From contig NZ_LUKF01000003.1 of NCBI RefSeq assembly GCF_001592755.1, positions 185,127 through 249,126 on the forward strand: a stretch of DNA of 64,000 nucleotides, in the 5' to 3' direction. The position numbers and the translations under genes were made by a program. Shown piece after piece: positions 1 through 8,556 of the stretch (position 1 is the stretch's first letter; every line of letters begins with the position of its first letter). Under the pieces are notes generated by a model, which searched no databases, was not told where the DNA came from, and saw only the letters and a list, made by a program, of their open reading frames with translations. This stretch comes from Bdellovibrio bacteriovorus. Its GTDB lineage: Bacteria; Bdellovibrionota; Bdellovibrionia; Bdellovibrionales; Bdellovibrionaceae.

Positions 1-788
1 AGGGCTTAGAGCAAATCGAACAGCTCAAATCAGATATCAGCATTCTGCAAGATCATCTAAGAAAAGAAACGAACAAGGCCTTAGAAACAAAACGCAAGTA
101 CGAAGGCTTGTTAGAGCAGTTCAATAAAGATAAAGAAGAGTGGCTGCAAAGAACTTTGAAAAAAGCCGAGCGTAAAGTCGAAGAAGCCATTGCTCAGGCG
201 AAAGTCACAGAAACTTTCAAACGCCACACGGCTTTGCAAGAAATCAAATACAAGCTACCTGAAATCGTTAAAGCAAAACCGGTTACAACTCCAGGGGCTC
301 CGGAAAACGCGGAAGAGTTTGCAAAAAAATTCCCGCCAGGATCCAAAGTCTATGTTCCGACTTTAAGTTCGGATGGTATTGTACAAAGCACGCCGAATAA
401 CAAAGGCGAAGTCTTGGTTCTTTCAGGTTCTGTGCGTTTGCAACTTCACTGGCAGGATTTAAAACCTCCTGGAAAACCGCAAAACCCGACATCGCAATTG
501 GTTCGTCAAAGTTCTTCTTTCACGGTGGCTTTAGCCGATGAAGATCGCACTTTGGATTTGCGCGGAAAAACAGTGGAAGATGCTTTGTCAGAACTGGAAG
601 TGGCTTTAGATAAAGCGGCGACTTCGCGTGAAGACCGTTTGAAAGTCATTCATGGCCATGGCACTGAAGCCCTTAAAAAAGCGGTTCGCACTTACTTATC
701 ACGTTCCATCTATGTGAAAAAATGGAAAGCCGGTTCACCAGAAAGTGGTGGCGACGGTATTACCTGGGTTGAAATCGGCGAAGCTTAA
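1..788 (+). CDS. mutS2: MutS2 C-terminal part (5' end outside window)
   Basis: The reading frame is open from base 3, so the gene starts before the window; about 261 residues are visible. The first ~100 are charged and coiled-coil-like. The end is an Smr domain, with LDLRG at the start of the domain and HGHGTEALK as its catalytic/binding loop. This order (coiled coil, linker, Smr) is that of the MutS2 C-terminus. MutS2 is a MutS-family ATPase with an Smr nuclease domain, linked in different bacteria to recombination control or rescue of collided ribosomes. The ATPase part cannot be checked here. A 3'-adjacent gene follows after 11 bases. Confidence 0.9.
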   Translation, partial: GLEQIEQLKSDISILQDHLRKETNKALETKRKYEGLLEQFNKDKEEWLQRTLKKAERKVEEAIAQAKVTETFKRHTALQEIKYKLPEIVKAKPVTTPGAPENAEEFAKKFPPGSKVYVPTLSSDGIVQSTPNNKGEVLVLSGSVRLQLHWQDLKPPGKPQNPTSQLVRQSSSFTVALADEDRTLDLRGKTVEDALSELEVALDKAATSREDRLKVIHGHGTEALKKAVRTYLSRSIYVKKWKAGSPESGGDGITWVEIGEA

Positions 789-799
789 TTAAAGGTTCT

Positions 800-2275
800 A
801 TGTTATTAACAGACTACAACATCTCTAGCTGGATATTTTCTAAGACGTTGAGTCTTTGTTATTTCATCGCCTTTCTTTCGCTTCTGCCTCAGCTTTTAGG
901 CCTTTATGGACGCCAGGGCATTCTGTCGATCGACCATCTTTTGAATCTTTTAGATAAAGAGATGCGCGCCGAAAGATTTTACCACGTGCCGTCGGTGTTC
1001 TGGTTTGCCTCTTCGGATCTGGCTTTGAAAGCGGTTTGTTTCATCGGCATGACGGCGGCTTCGCTGGCATTCTTAGGATTCAGTCAAAGCATTATGTTTC
1101 TTATTTGCTTTGTCTGTTATCTTTCGTTTGTTAGCGCCGGACAGCTCTTTCTCAGTTACCAGTGGGACAGTCTGCTTTTAGAGTTTGGATTTTTAGGACT
1201 TTTCTTTGCACCGTTTGCTTGGGAGTGGCTGCCTTTAGGAGCGCACATTCTGCATCCCATTGTATACTTCATGGTGCTCTTTCTGCTTTTCAAGCTGATG
1301 TTCCTTTCGGGAGTAGTAAAGCTGGCAAATAAAGATCCCTATTGGAAAGATCTGTCGGCGCTTTCTTTCCACTTCTGGACACAACCGCTACCGACCCCGC
1401 TAGCCTACTTTGTTCATAAATTGCCTTCGGGTGTTCTGCGCTTTTGCACCATGGCCATGTTCTTTATCGAACTCGTCACGCCATTTTTTATTTTCTATCC
1501 CGGCCCTCTGCAAACAGCCGCCGTTATTCTTCTAATCACGTTGCAGATTCTTATCATCCTTACTGGCAACTATGGCTTCTTTAATATTTTAACTATCGGC
1601 CTTTGCTTAGGAGTACTTCCCGATTCAACATGGGGATTTAAGATTAATTGGGTCGAGAATACTCCGGTGTCCACAGTCATGGCATTGGTACCACTTATTC
1701 TTGTTGTTCCCTCTTCCTTATTTTGGATTGCCAAAAGTTTGGCAGAAAAATCGAAGATGTGGGACTTCATGCTTCCTTACATGCGCTTTTTCTATCCGTT
1801 CCGAATTTGCAATCCGTACGGGCTTTTCGCAGTGATGACTCGCGTGCGACCCGAGCTTGTTTTAGAAGGAAGCAATGATGGAGTTCATTGGGAAACTTAT
1901 GAATTTAAACACAAGCCCACTTCTCTTAAAAAATTTCCCACGATTGTGGCTCCTCACCAGCCACGCCTAGATTGGCAGATGTGGTTTGCAGCTTTAGAGT
2001 CTTTCAACGAAAACTTGTGGCTGCAAAATCTGCTCACACGTATTTTCGAAGGTTCTCAAGATGTGTTGATGCTTTTTGAGAAAGACCCTTTTAAAGGACA
2101 GCCTCCCAAAGCCCTTCGTTTTCTTCGCTATGAATATAAGTTTTCGAGCTTTGCCGAACTTCGTAAAGACGGCGTCTGGTGGACCCGAGAGCTTATTGCT
2201 CCTTACGGTCCGGTCTTTCAAAGAGAAGAATTCACAGACGACGAAAGCTCTCAGAAAAATGCAGAAAGTCTTTAA
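800..2275 (+). CDS. lipase maturation factor family membrane protein
   Basis: A 491-aa polytopic membrane protein. The N-terminal two thirds hold about eight hydrophobic segments with the motifs DSLLLEFGFL and NYGFFN. The soluble C-terminal part has ELVLEGSNDGVHW, PRLDWQMWFAAL and RYEYKFSSF. These match the lipase maturation factor (LMF1-like) family, whose bacterial members have no settled role; in animals LMF1 assists lipase folding in the ER. The start is ATG with AAAGG four bases upstream, 11 bases after mutS2, so the two genes may be co-transcribed. Family assignment is firm; function in this organism is unknown. Confidence 0.8.
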   Translation: MLLTDYNISSWIFSKTLSLCYFIAFLSLLPQLLGLYGRQGILSIDHLLNLLDKEMRAERFYHVPSVFWFASSDLALKAVCFIGMTAASLAFLGFSQSIMFLICFVCYLSFVSAGQLFLSYQWDSLLLEFGFLGLFFAPFAWEWLPLGAHILHPIVYFMVLFLLFKLMFLSGVVKLANKDPYWKDLSALSFHFWTQPLPTPLAYFVHKLPSGVLRFCTMAMFFIELVTPFFIFYPGPLQTAAVILLITLQILIILTGNYGFFNILTIGLCLGVLPDSTWGFKINWVENTPVSTVMALVPLILVVPSSLFWIAKSLAEKSKMWDFMLPYMRFFYPFRICNPYGLFAVMTRVRPELVLEGSNDGVHWETYEFKHKPTSLKKFPTIVAPHQPRLDWQMWFAALESFNENLWLQNLLTRIFEGSQDVLMLFEKDPFKGQPPKALRFLRYEYKFSSFAELRKDGVWWTRELIAPYGPVFQREEFTDDESSQKNAESL

Positions 2276-2490
2276 GCGCAGACTTTCGTTTCGTCTCAGC
2301 CTGAGAACGCTTACGCAAAAGTGACACTCCAAGTGCGGCACTCCCCTATAAGTTTGACGGACCACTTTGAGATCGTTTCACTGTGAGAAGCCTGCGTTCT
2401 GCAAGTCATTGAAAACACGTCGAAATCAACTTTGTTTCAGAGTGAAATATGGCACCACCATTGCTTTAGTACTATGGCATAGGGGGCTAT

Positions 2491-3240
2491 ATGAAAAATT
2501 CAAAACAACTTCTAACAACGATCCTGGTACTGACTGCAACTGCACTATTAACAGCTTGCGGATCTTCAAACACTGCGGGATCTTCGGATTTTTCTAGCCG
2601 CGTGGTAGATACAGGCACTTCATCTTCAACGAAGTCTGTAGCTTACTGCAACCAACGTTCTGCTAACGACATCACTGCAAAACTAAAAGCATACACTGAC
2701 AATAGCAACTATGTTCGCATGGACTTTGTCTACGCTCGCTTGACTTCATTGCCTGCGACTTTCAAAAGCGATTCTTCATACATCTCTATGTGGAAGTGGT
2801 TGGCAAACTCTTCAGGCAGCACTCAATTGGATAACACTCCACTTCAATTCATCATCGTTCACCCAACAACAGGTCAAGCTTTGACTGGTTGGATGAAAAC
2901 TATGAGATGGTCTGATGTTGCAACTGTAGCTTCTGCTTTAGGTGTTACGGATCCACAAACTTTCTTCAGCGCTGTAAATATCTTGGTTGATCTAAAAGAC
3001 ACTCAAGGTGAATACGATGTTCTTAAAGTGACAAACTATGACTTAAGCACAAACAAATCATTGAACGCTCTAGACATCCTTCTTCCAGCGTTCTACGCAA
3101 ACCCTGCGGACTACGCTTTGGAATCAACAGGAACAGCTCGCGCTGGTGTCCTTAAAAACTTGCACCCTTTCGCAAGCTACTTGAACCAAGGTTACACAAC
3201 ATCTCAGTTCGTATCGATGGCTAACAACTACTGCTTCTAA
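2491..3240 (+). CDS. secreted lipoprotein of unknown function
   Basis: A 249-aa protein with a type II signal peptide: Lys near the N-terminus, a hydrophobic stretch, and lipobox LTAC with Cys23 as the lipidation site. The mature part is rich in Ser, Thr and Asn with no motif I recognise. The start is ATG preceded by AGGGGGCT, a strong ribosome binding site. It stands alone between a 215-base upstream gap and its own terminator. Codon use is unusually regular (GCA/GCT/ACT), suggesting good expression. Probably an envelope protein; no enzyme motif is visible. Confidence 0.75.
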   Translation: MKNSKQLLTTILVLTATALLTACGSSNTAGSSDFSSRVVDTGTSSSTKSVAYCNQRSANDITAKLKAYTDNSNYVRMDFVYARLTSLPATFKSDSSYISMWKWLANSSGSTQLDNTPLQFIIVHPTTGQALTGWMKTMRWSDVATVASALGVTDPQTFFSAVNILVDLKDTQGEYDVLKVTNYDLSTNKSLNALDILLPAFYANPADYALESTGTARAGVLKNLHPFASYLNQGYTTSQFVSMANNYCF

Positions 3241-3297
3241 TAAGAAAAAAGAAGAAGCTTCAAAAGGGTGATCCCCCTCACCTTCAAAAGCAAAAAA

Positions 3298-3332
3298 AAG
3301 CGTACCCAAAAGGTACGCTTTCTTCTTTTTTT
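3298..3332 (+). terminator. intrinsic terminator after lipoprotein gene
   Basis: Perfect 9-bp stem AAGCGTACC / GGTACGCTT with a 5-base loop, followed by a T-rich run with one internal interruption. It ends the 2491-3240 transcript. Confidence 0.9.
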
Positions 3333-3345
3333 AATCCTGCATAAA

Positions 3346-3449
3346 ACTAGCGAGTGGAAAATCGCATAAATCAAGGCGCAAGGAGAAAGGCGTACGTCCG
3401 TACGCCGCCGACGCAGCAACGCAGAGTTATGCGATTTGCCGCCGCTAGT
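3346..3449. repeat. nested palindromic intergenic element
   Basis: Three nested inverted repeats share one centre: ACTAGCG (3346-3352) with CGCTAGT (3443-3449); AATCGCATAA (3360-3369) with TTATGCGATT (3427-3436); GGCGTACG (3389-3396) with CGTACGCC (3399-3406). The unpaired flanks contain GCGCAAGGAGAAAGG and GACGCAGCAACGCAG. It lies between two convergent genes, and the outer right arm contains the stop codon of the leftward gene. It looks like a repetitive extragenic palindrome; a second element of similar plan is at 57452-57525. Confidence 0.8.
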
Positions 3450-4308
3450 GAGCACTTTCTTGAGAGACTTCGTCCGCCTGAAGATTTTCGCCCTGGCGAT
3501 AACGGTCCACCAAAGTGCGATCCGTCGTTGGGAACGAGAATAAAAGCGAATGCACGTTCGACTCTTCGTCTTCTTGAGTGACCGCGATATAAGTCAAGTC
3601 TTTGACCGTCTCGTGATCCGGGAATTCTTTGATAAAGCTCACTAGAACGTTTCCATCAAGATCGTTCTTGCGCCAGATTTCATCTGCGCTTTCGATCGTC
3701 TCTTCGCGAAGAGCGGCAAACTCTGGAAACTTGTCTTGAGCGATGTCCTTTTCCCCACGCACTTTCAGCATGGCCATATAAAGACCCATCGCCAATGGAT
3801 CACCCTCACCTAGTGCATCGCCTTCGATGGCGCCTTCAGCAACACTTTCAAAGTTTTTGTCGTAGGCCATCTCGCCACGCTGGTAGTTCTGCCATACGCG
3901 ACTGTCTTTTGTGGGGAAGTGAATAAAAACAAACGTCGGATATTCGTCTTCAGACGACACATAGGCCACTGCGACATACTTAAATGCCTCATCACCTTGC
4001 TCGATATTTTTGATGAAGTGATACACCGGGAACTCTTCCAGAGTCTTATCGTCTAACCAAACTTCGTCTGGCTCGTCCAACGTCGCCTCAAGATAATGCT
4101 CTCGGCCAATTTGTTCTTCGTCATTATAATCGTCAGGACTTCGTAAAGATTGGTACTCTGATTCGAGTTTATCGATAGCTGACTGGAAATAGCCGTAAAG
4201 ATCTTCCTCGGAGTCAAAAATAAGTCCCGCCGCTTCATCGACGATAATGTACTCTTTTTCAGAGGCACTTGTTGTTTTCTTCTTCGCACGGGATTTAGTT
4301 TTTGCCAT
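3445..4308 (-). CDS. acidic protein with two tandem related domains (possible PBECR2-type fold)
   Basis: 287 aa from the ATG at 4308; a start 12 bases earlier lacks room for a ribosome binding site, whereas AAGGA lies 11 bases before 4308. The N-terminus is very basic, then the protein becomes strongly acidic. Two segments of about 75 residues repeat the same plan: T[L/I]-x-[E/S]-[P/A]-D-E-[V/I]-W, then FIK, a hydrophobic strand (YVAVAYV / LTYIAVT), [F/S]FPT, and YRQGE or YQRGE. The PDEVW...YHFIK pattern resembles PBECR2 nuclease-fold domains, but this is recalled by eye only. The stop codon TAG falls inside the palindromic element. Function unknown. Confidence 0.7.
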   Translation of the reverse strand: MAKTKSRAKKKTTSASEKEYIIVDEAAGLIFDSEEDLYGYFQSAIDKLESEYQSLRSPDDYNDEEQIGREHYLEATLDEPDEVWLDDKTLEEFPVYHFIKNIEQGDEAFKYVAVAYVSSEDEYPTFVFIHFPTKDSRVWQNYQRGEMAYDKNFESVAEGAIEGDALGEGDPLAMGLYMAMLKVRGEKDIAQDKFPEFAALREETIESADEIWRKNDLDGNVLVSFIKEFPDHETVKDLTYIAVTQEDEESNVHSLLFSFPTTDRTLVDRYRQGENLQADEVSQESAH

Positions 4309-4471
4309 ATTCTTTCGCATCCTTCACACGTTCTATTATCAGAACATTTACGATCCCCAACAACTTAAAAAAAAGTGAGATCGACGAGGTTCGTCATAGT
4401 CTCATTTTTGGTCTTGCAACGGAATGATTTATTCCTCACCATCGGAAGTAAGACGTCGCAAGGAGGCGCGC

Positions 4472-4789
4472 TTGGTCAATATAGAAGAGACAAGTTTGGA
4501 AAGAATGGAAGCATTGCTATCTCATTCAGCCATGGGTGTTCACGTTCTTTTTGACAACAAAGAAATCGCGGATGTCCTGAAAGAAGTGAAAGACGACAAA
4601 GACTTTTACAGCTTCGACAAGATGAAAAAAGTCCAAGACGTCATGACCGAATTGATCGCAAAAAAAACATACTTCGAGAAGATGGCTTACCTTCAAGCCT
4701 TAGACTCTGAATCCTACCAAATGCTAGTCAGAGCTTACTTCCACATCGTCGAAAACACCGTCCGCGCGAATAACGAACACAAACACTAA
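4472..4789 (+). CDS. small conserved-looking hypothetical protein
   Basis: 105 aa if read from the TTG at 4472, which has an ideal AAGGAGG five bases upstream (4460-4466); an ATG at 4424 in the same frame has no such site, so TTG is preferred. The product is charged and predicted helical, with no signal peptide, membrane segment or known motif. It ends with HKH just before an intrinsic terminator, so it is a single-gene unit divergent from the 3445-4308 gene. Cytoplasmic, function unknown. Confidence 0.65.
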   Translation: MVNIEETSLERMEALLSHSAMGVHVLFDNKEIADVLKEVKDDKDFYSFDKMKKVQDVMTELIAKKTYFEKMAYLQALDSESYQMLVRAYFHIVENTVRANNEHKH

Positions 4790-4795
4790 AAGGTA

Positions 4796-4820
4796 GCAGG
4801 TAATTACCTGCGCCCTTTTT
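4796..4820 (+). terminator. intrinsic terminator
   Basis: GCAGGTAATTACCTGC is a perfect 16-base palindrome, followed by GCCC and five T. It sits seven bases after the 4472-4789 stop codon. Confidence 0.7.
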
Positions 4821-5020
4821 AACACAAAGGGAAGCAGGTACCTTTTCGGCTGCCTTTCCCCGACGAAAACTTCGACAGTTTGGACGGACTTCCCTCTGAA
4901 AATCGCGATGTTTTAATTTCTGTCGAACTCTTGGAGTTCTAAATCGACATCATTCTTGAAAAATAATGCAAAGCGTTGGCGCAATGGTATTCTGGGTTCA
5001 TCTCGCACGGAGGGATGACA

Positions 5021-6178
5021 ATGAGATTGCAAACCACACTTGCACTCGTTTCTCTTCAGCTTGGAATTGCATCTTGTGGATTGAAAAACGGATTGGAAGC
5101 GAACTCGGTTTCTGCACAAAGCAGTGGGACCGCATTGAAGATGTCGAAAGTCGACGTCAACGCCAATCCTCTGGATAAGACCGTGTGCGATCCTTTTGGT
5201 GGCATTCCTGCCGATAGTCTTCAGCAAGGTATTAAGGCAAGTCTCTATTATTTGGCTCCGGGAATGCCTTTACTAAATAAATCTGAAGACTATGTGACCT
5301 TTGCTAAAAAATCAGATCAGAAGCTTTTCTTTGCGGATCTCAATGTTCCGACTCGCATGTTCCATGAAGGATTTGCGACGCAAACACATGATGTTTTAAA
5401 AGATGATGCCGGCTCGATGCTGATCGAAAATTTCGGTGTGAAGTTTGAAACGATCTTAAAACTTTCTGCAACCGACGAAGAGGGCGACTATGAATTGGCC
5501 CTGCTTTCTGATGACGGATCTAAACTAAAAATTCTTTCTGGCACTTTAGAAAGTCCTTTAAAAACCACCGTGATTGATAACGACGGTGAACATCCCACGC
5601 GCATGGGCTGCGCTTCGCAAATCATTTCGATGAATCGCGATAAAACCGTGCCTCTGGAACTCACTTATTATCAAGGTCCCCGTTATCACATCTCAAATGT
5701 TCTGCTTTGGAGAAAAGCCTCCGTCGCCGGAAAAGATGAGGCTTGTGGTCAGACCGGCAATGAGCACTTCTTTGATCCGAACAAAGGATCTGTTCCGCAG
5801 CAAGCTTACAACGACTTGTTAGCTCGTGGCTGGAAGGTTGTTCAGAAGGAAAACTTCTTCATTCCCAAAAATGAAGCCTACAATCCTTGTGTCGAAGGTA
5901 CAAATCCACTGATAACAAAGTTCAAAGTGGCAGAGATTATCACTCAAGGCGTGCAGCTTAGCTGGAGCACTGACATCGCCGCCACGTCGCAAGTGAAATT
6001 GATTAATAAAGAAACTCAAGAAGTGATTCTAACGAACTCCGACAACGTCTTACGAACCAACCACTTTGTGCAAGTCACGGGATTAAAATCCCAAACCACT
6101 TACACGGCACAAGCGGTCAGTATCTCGGAAGACTTAGGAAAATCGCTGAGTGAGGTTATTGAATTCACGACACCGTAA
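5021..6178 (+). CDS. lipoprotein with PA14-like and fibronectin III-like domains
   Basis: 385 aa from the ATG at 5021 (GGAGG about six bases upstream); an upstream in-frame ATG at 4976 would spoil the signal peptide. Lipobox IASC puts the lipid on Cys19. The central part has the PA14-like signature LLSDDGSKL followed by an aromatic strand and LWRKA. The last ~90 residues (VQLSWSTD ... VTGLKSQTTY ... EFTTP) look like a fibronectin type III domain. PA14 domains usually bind carbohydrate, so a surface glycan- or prey-binding role is possible, but this is inference. Confidence 0.7.
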   Translation: MRLQTTLALVSLQLGIASCGLKNGLEANSVSAQSSGTALKMSKVDVNANPLDKTVCDPFGGIPADSLQQGIKASLYYLAPGMPLLNKSEDYVTFAKKSDQKLFFADLNVPTRMFHEGFATQTHDVLKDDAGSMLIENFGVKFETILKLSATDEEGDYELALLSDDGSKLKILSGTLESPLKTTVIDNDGEHPTRMGCASQIISMNRDKTVPLELTYYQGPRYHISNVLLWRKASVAGKDEACGQTGNEHFFDPNKGSVPQQAYNDLLARGWKVVQKENFFIPKNEAYNPCVEGTNPLITKFKVAEIITQGVQLSWSTDIAATSQVKLINKETQEVILTNSDNVLRTNHFVQVTGLKSQTTYTAQAVSISEDLGKSLSEVIEFTTP

Positions 6179-6234
6179 GGTTGGTGAAAGACAGTTTGAT
6201 AAAGTTTCCCACCGCAAAGCCGATAGGAAGACTT

Positions 6235-6543
6235 GTGAAATATCGAGTTTTCTTATCGGCTTTCTTTTTATTTTTAAGCCCCAGCCTGTCTCAGGCTGAG
6301 TACCGCGTATTTCTGCTGAAGATCTCAAAAGTATCCACAGATCCCACGAAACCCGCTACAGACTTCCGTCTGGTTAAAAGCACCCTCGATCCCGAACAGT
6401 ATCGCTATTACTACACCGTGGCTCCTGATGAGCAGGTCACTTACATCGATACGTGGCGCTGTTATGGCCGTACCGGCGACTTCCAAGCGCTTTGCCCCAA
6501 CCCCAAAGGCCAGATTCCCGCTGAAGAAAATCCTGCACCTTAA
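6235..6543 (+). CDS. small secreted protein of unknown function
   Basis: 102 aa from the GTG at 6235, chosen because AGGAAG lies four bases upstream and the signal peptide then begins correctly (MKYR, a hydrophobic core, LSQA cleavage). Earlier in-frame starts at 6181/6184 would add an odd leader. The mature part is about 80 residues, with two Cys (WRCYG, LCPNP) that could form a disulfide. It follows the PA14-like lipoprotein by 56 bases and may share its transcript. No family recognised. Confidence 0.6.
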   Translation: MKYRVFLSAFFLFLSPSLSQAEYRVFLLKISKVSTDPTKPATDFRLVKSTLDPEQYRYYYTVAPDEQVTYIDTWRCYGRTGDFQALCPNPKGQIPAEENPAP

Positions 6544-6574
6544 TGGATGCGTCTTGATTTGATACACTGTGAGC

Positions 6575-7864
6575 ATGTCTTCTATCGACAGTTCACAGCG
6601 CAAAGCCCAACAAGCCGAATTGAATGACCTTCAAGCGGACTACGCACGCAAAAAAAAGCAGATCGTTAAACAAGGTGAAGCTCAACTCGAAGATATCAAA
6701 GATCACTATTCTGAAAAGAAAAGTGCCCTCAGTGAGCAAAACGAAGCAGCAGTGAATCACATCCGCAATCGTCAAAAAGAACTTGCTGAAGAAGCGTCCC
6801 AAGAACGCCAACGTTTGACGGAGAACTACAACGCTCGCACTCAGTCTTTACAAAAAGGCTATGACGAAAAACTTTCAGAGACTCGTCAAAAACGTCAAAT
6901 CGCTGTCGCCGAAGCGCAGACCAGTGCTCGTGAAAAAGTGAAGGAAATCGAAAACTCTTCACAAGCTCGTATTGAAGATGTTCGCACTCGCAGTGGCGAA
7001 GATATCGCGCGTGCAAAACAAAAATATAATCACGACATGCAGCAGATCAATGACTTCAGCGAAAAGCGCCTGGATCGCCAGCGAGAACAAAACGACGCTG
7101 TTCTAAACAACGAAATGGAGCGCGGAAAATACGCTCAAGAGCGCGTGCGCACCCGCAATGAAAAAGAAATTGCGCAAACCCAAAAACGTGGCGACGAAAA
7201 GATCGCGTTTGAACAGGAACAGCAACAAAAGAAACTGACTCGTTTGAATGACTTCTCTGCCAAACGTTACGATCAGCAGCAAAAGCAATGGGCTTCAAAA
7301 GAAGAACGCGTGAATCAGCAGTACGCTGAACGCATCATGCATAATAAAAAAGCGAACGAAGACACACTGAAAACTCAGAATGAAAGATTTCAAAGTGTGT
7401 ATTTGAAAAATGAAGATGCCCAACGCGAAGCTTTGGACATTCAGACGCAGCGCTATGTGCGCCAATTGGGTGAAGCTCGCAAAGATTTTGTAAAAGCGGC
7501 GACTCAATACTCAAACAAAGAAAGCGATCCTTTCTACAAAGTGGAAGACCGCGGAAGCCAGCTAAGCGAAAGTTCTGATTTCTATACTTTAAGGGCCTAT
7601 GTTCCGGAACACGAAAAAGATGCCGTGAAAGTTTCTATCCAAAATGACAAAGCGACGATCACGGGGCAACGTTCTTTCAAAGACAAGTTTGAAGATGAAG
7701 CCAGCGGCAAGAAAGTAAGCAGCTCGAACTTTCAAACCTTCCGGGAAGAGTTTGTGTTCGATAAGCCTGTTATCACTGAAGGCATGACCCGTCAGCGCGA
7801 AGGCGATTGGGTTGTGTTTCAAATTCCTAAAGGGACTATCAGCCGTTTCGACCGGAAGGCTTAA
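6575..7864 (+). CDS. long coiled coil fused to a C-terminal alpha-crystallin (HSP20) domain
   Basis: 429 aa. Residues ~5-310 are almost continuous charged coiled coil rich in Gln, Glu, Lys and Arg, with repeated phrases such as DFS-KR-D-QQ/RQ. Residues ~335-428 form a small-heat-shock-protein fold: FYTLRAYVPEHE, VKVSIQNDKATITGQRSF, FREEFVFDKPV and WVVFQIPKG. The usual I-x-I/V tail is absent. There is no signal peptide. HSP20 domains bind unfolding protein; fusion to a long rod is unusual and suggests a scaffold or filament-associated chaperone. The start at ATG 6575 is chosen over GTG 6569; neither has a strong ribosome site. Its 3' end overlaps the convergent LuxR-type gene by 26 bases. Confidence 0.75.
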   Translation: MSSIDSSQRKAQQAELNDLQADYARKKKQIVKQGEAQLEDIKDHYSEKKSALSEQNEAAVNHIRNRQKELAEEASQERQRLTENYNARTQSLQKGYDEKLSETRQKRQIAVAEAQTSAREKVKEIENSSQARIEDVRTRSGEDIARAKQKYNHDMQQINDFSEKRLDRQREQNDAVLNNEMERGKYAQERVRTRNEKEIAQTQKRGDEKIAFEQEQQQKKLTRLNDFSAKRYDQQQKQWASKEERVNQQYAERIMHNKKANEDTLKTQNERFQSVYLKNEDAQREALDIQTQRYVRQLGEARKDFVKAATQYSNKESDPFYKVEDRGSQLSESSDFYTLRAYVPEHEKDAVKVSIQNDKATITGQRSFKDKFEDEASGKKVSSSNFQTFREEFVFDKPVITEGMTRQREGDWVVFQIPKGTISRFDRKA

Positions 7865-8117
7865 TCCCACCCGAACCTAACAATTGTTCCAAAAAGAATG
7901 CGGAAAGTTGATGGCGACCATCGACCGATGCTTTTTTGTAAAGACTGAGAGCTTGTTGACGTGTCGTCGTCTCTGAAGTGCCACGCTGGGTGGCGATTTC
8001 ACGAAGACTCAGTCCACGAAGAATTAGGATGCCGATCTCGGATTCAGCTTTCGTGAATCCCCATTTTTCGAAATGACTTTGAATATAAGTTCGGAATTCA
8101 CCGAGATCTTTTCCCAT
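7839..8117 (-). CDS. single-domain LuxR-type HTH protein
   Basis: 92 aa. Residues ~20-82 (FTKAESEIGILILRGLSLREIATQ, then SETTTRQQALSLYKKA) fit the LuxR/NarL C-terminal helix-turn-helix, where the second helix reads DNA. No receiver or ligand-binding domain precedes it, so it is an orphan DNA-binding module. It ends inside the 3' end of the HSP20 fusion gene. Targets unknown. Confidence 0.75.
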   Translation of the reverse strand: MGKDLGEFRTYIQSHFEKWGFTKAESEIGILILRGLSLREIATQRGTSETTTRQQALSLYKKASVDGRHQLSAFFLEQLLGSGGIKPSGRNG

Positions 8118-8210
8118 AAACAGGATTAGATCTTTTAATTACGAGTCTGTCATCTAACACAAGTTCGTAGTTCGTAATTTTTCCACCGATGGTGGAGAGA
8201 AACAGTCTCA

Positions 8211-8447
8211 CTACACTTTCATTAGGTAGCGAACTTCGCGCATAAGGAAAGACAAACGCGCTTGAAGATCCGTCAAAGTTTCGATGTTGGCGTGAAGTTG
8301 TGCCAAAGAATCTTTTTCGATAACAGGAGTATCCGCAAGTTCATGGTAAGACTTGTGAACCATGGGAGACAATTCTTCCATCGAGCCCAAATAAGAATCC
8401 ACAGTTGATTCAACCTTTGCGTTTTTATCTAACGTGATCACTCTCAT
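8211..8447 (-). CDS. small hypothetical protein
   Basis: 78 aa from the ATG at 8447, which has AAGGAGAG five bases upstream; a start at 8462 would place that site inside the gene. Predicted mostly helical with many Leu/Glu heptads near the C-terminus (LHANIETLTDLQARLSFLM). No signal peptide or known motif. Codes alone on the minus strand between the LuxR-type gene and the matrixin gene. Confidence 0.6.
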   Translation of the reverse strand: MRVITLDKNAKVESTVDSYLGSMEELSPMVHKSYHELADTPVIEKDSLAQLHANIETLTDLQARLSFLMREVRYLMKV

Positions 8448-8556
8448 CTTGCTCTCCTTCACCCTGCACGAAGCGCAGAATTCAAAGTCTAGTTACCTTT
8501 TTTCGAATCCAACAACTTAAATAATCTTACATAAAGTTTTTACAATGCTGAGCGCC

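Noticed and set aside
1994..2365. 123-codon frame antisense to the 3' end of the lipase maturation factor gene
   Set aside because: Conserved motifs of the family are on the plus strand there; antisense product has no features.
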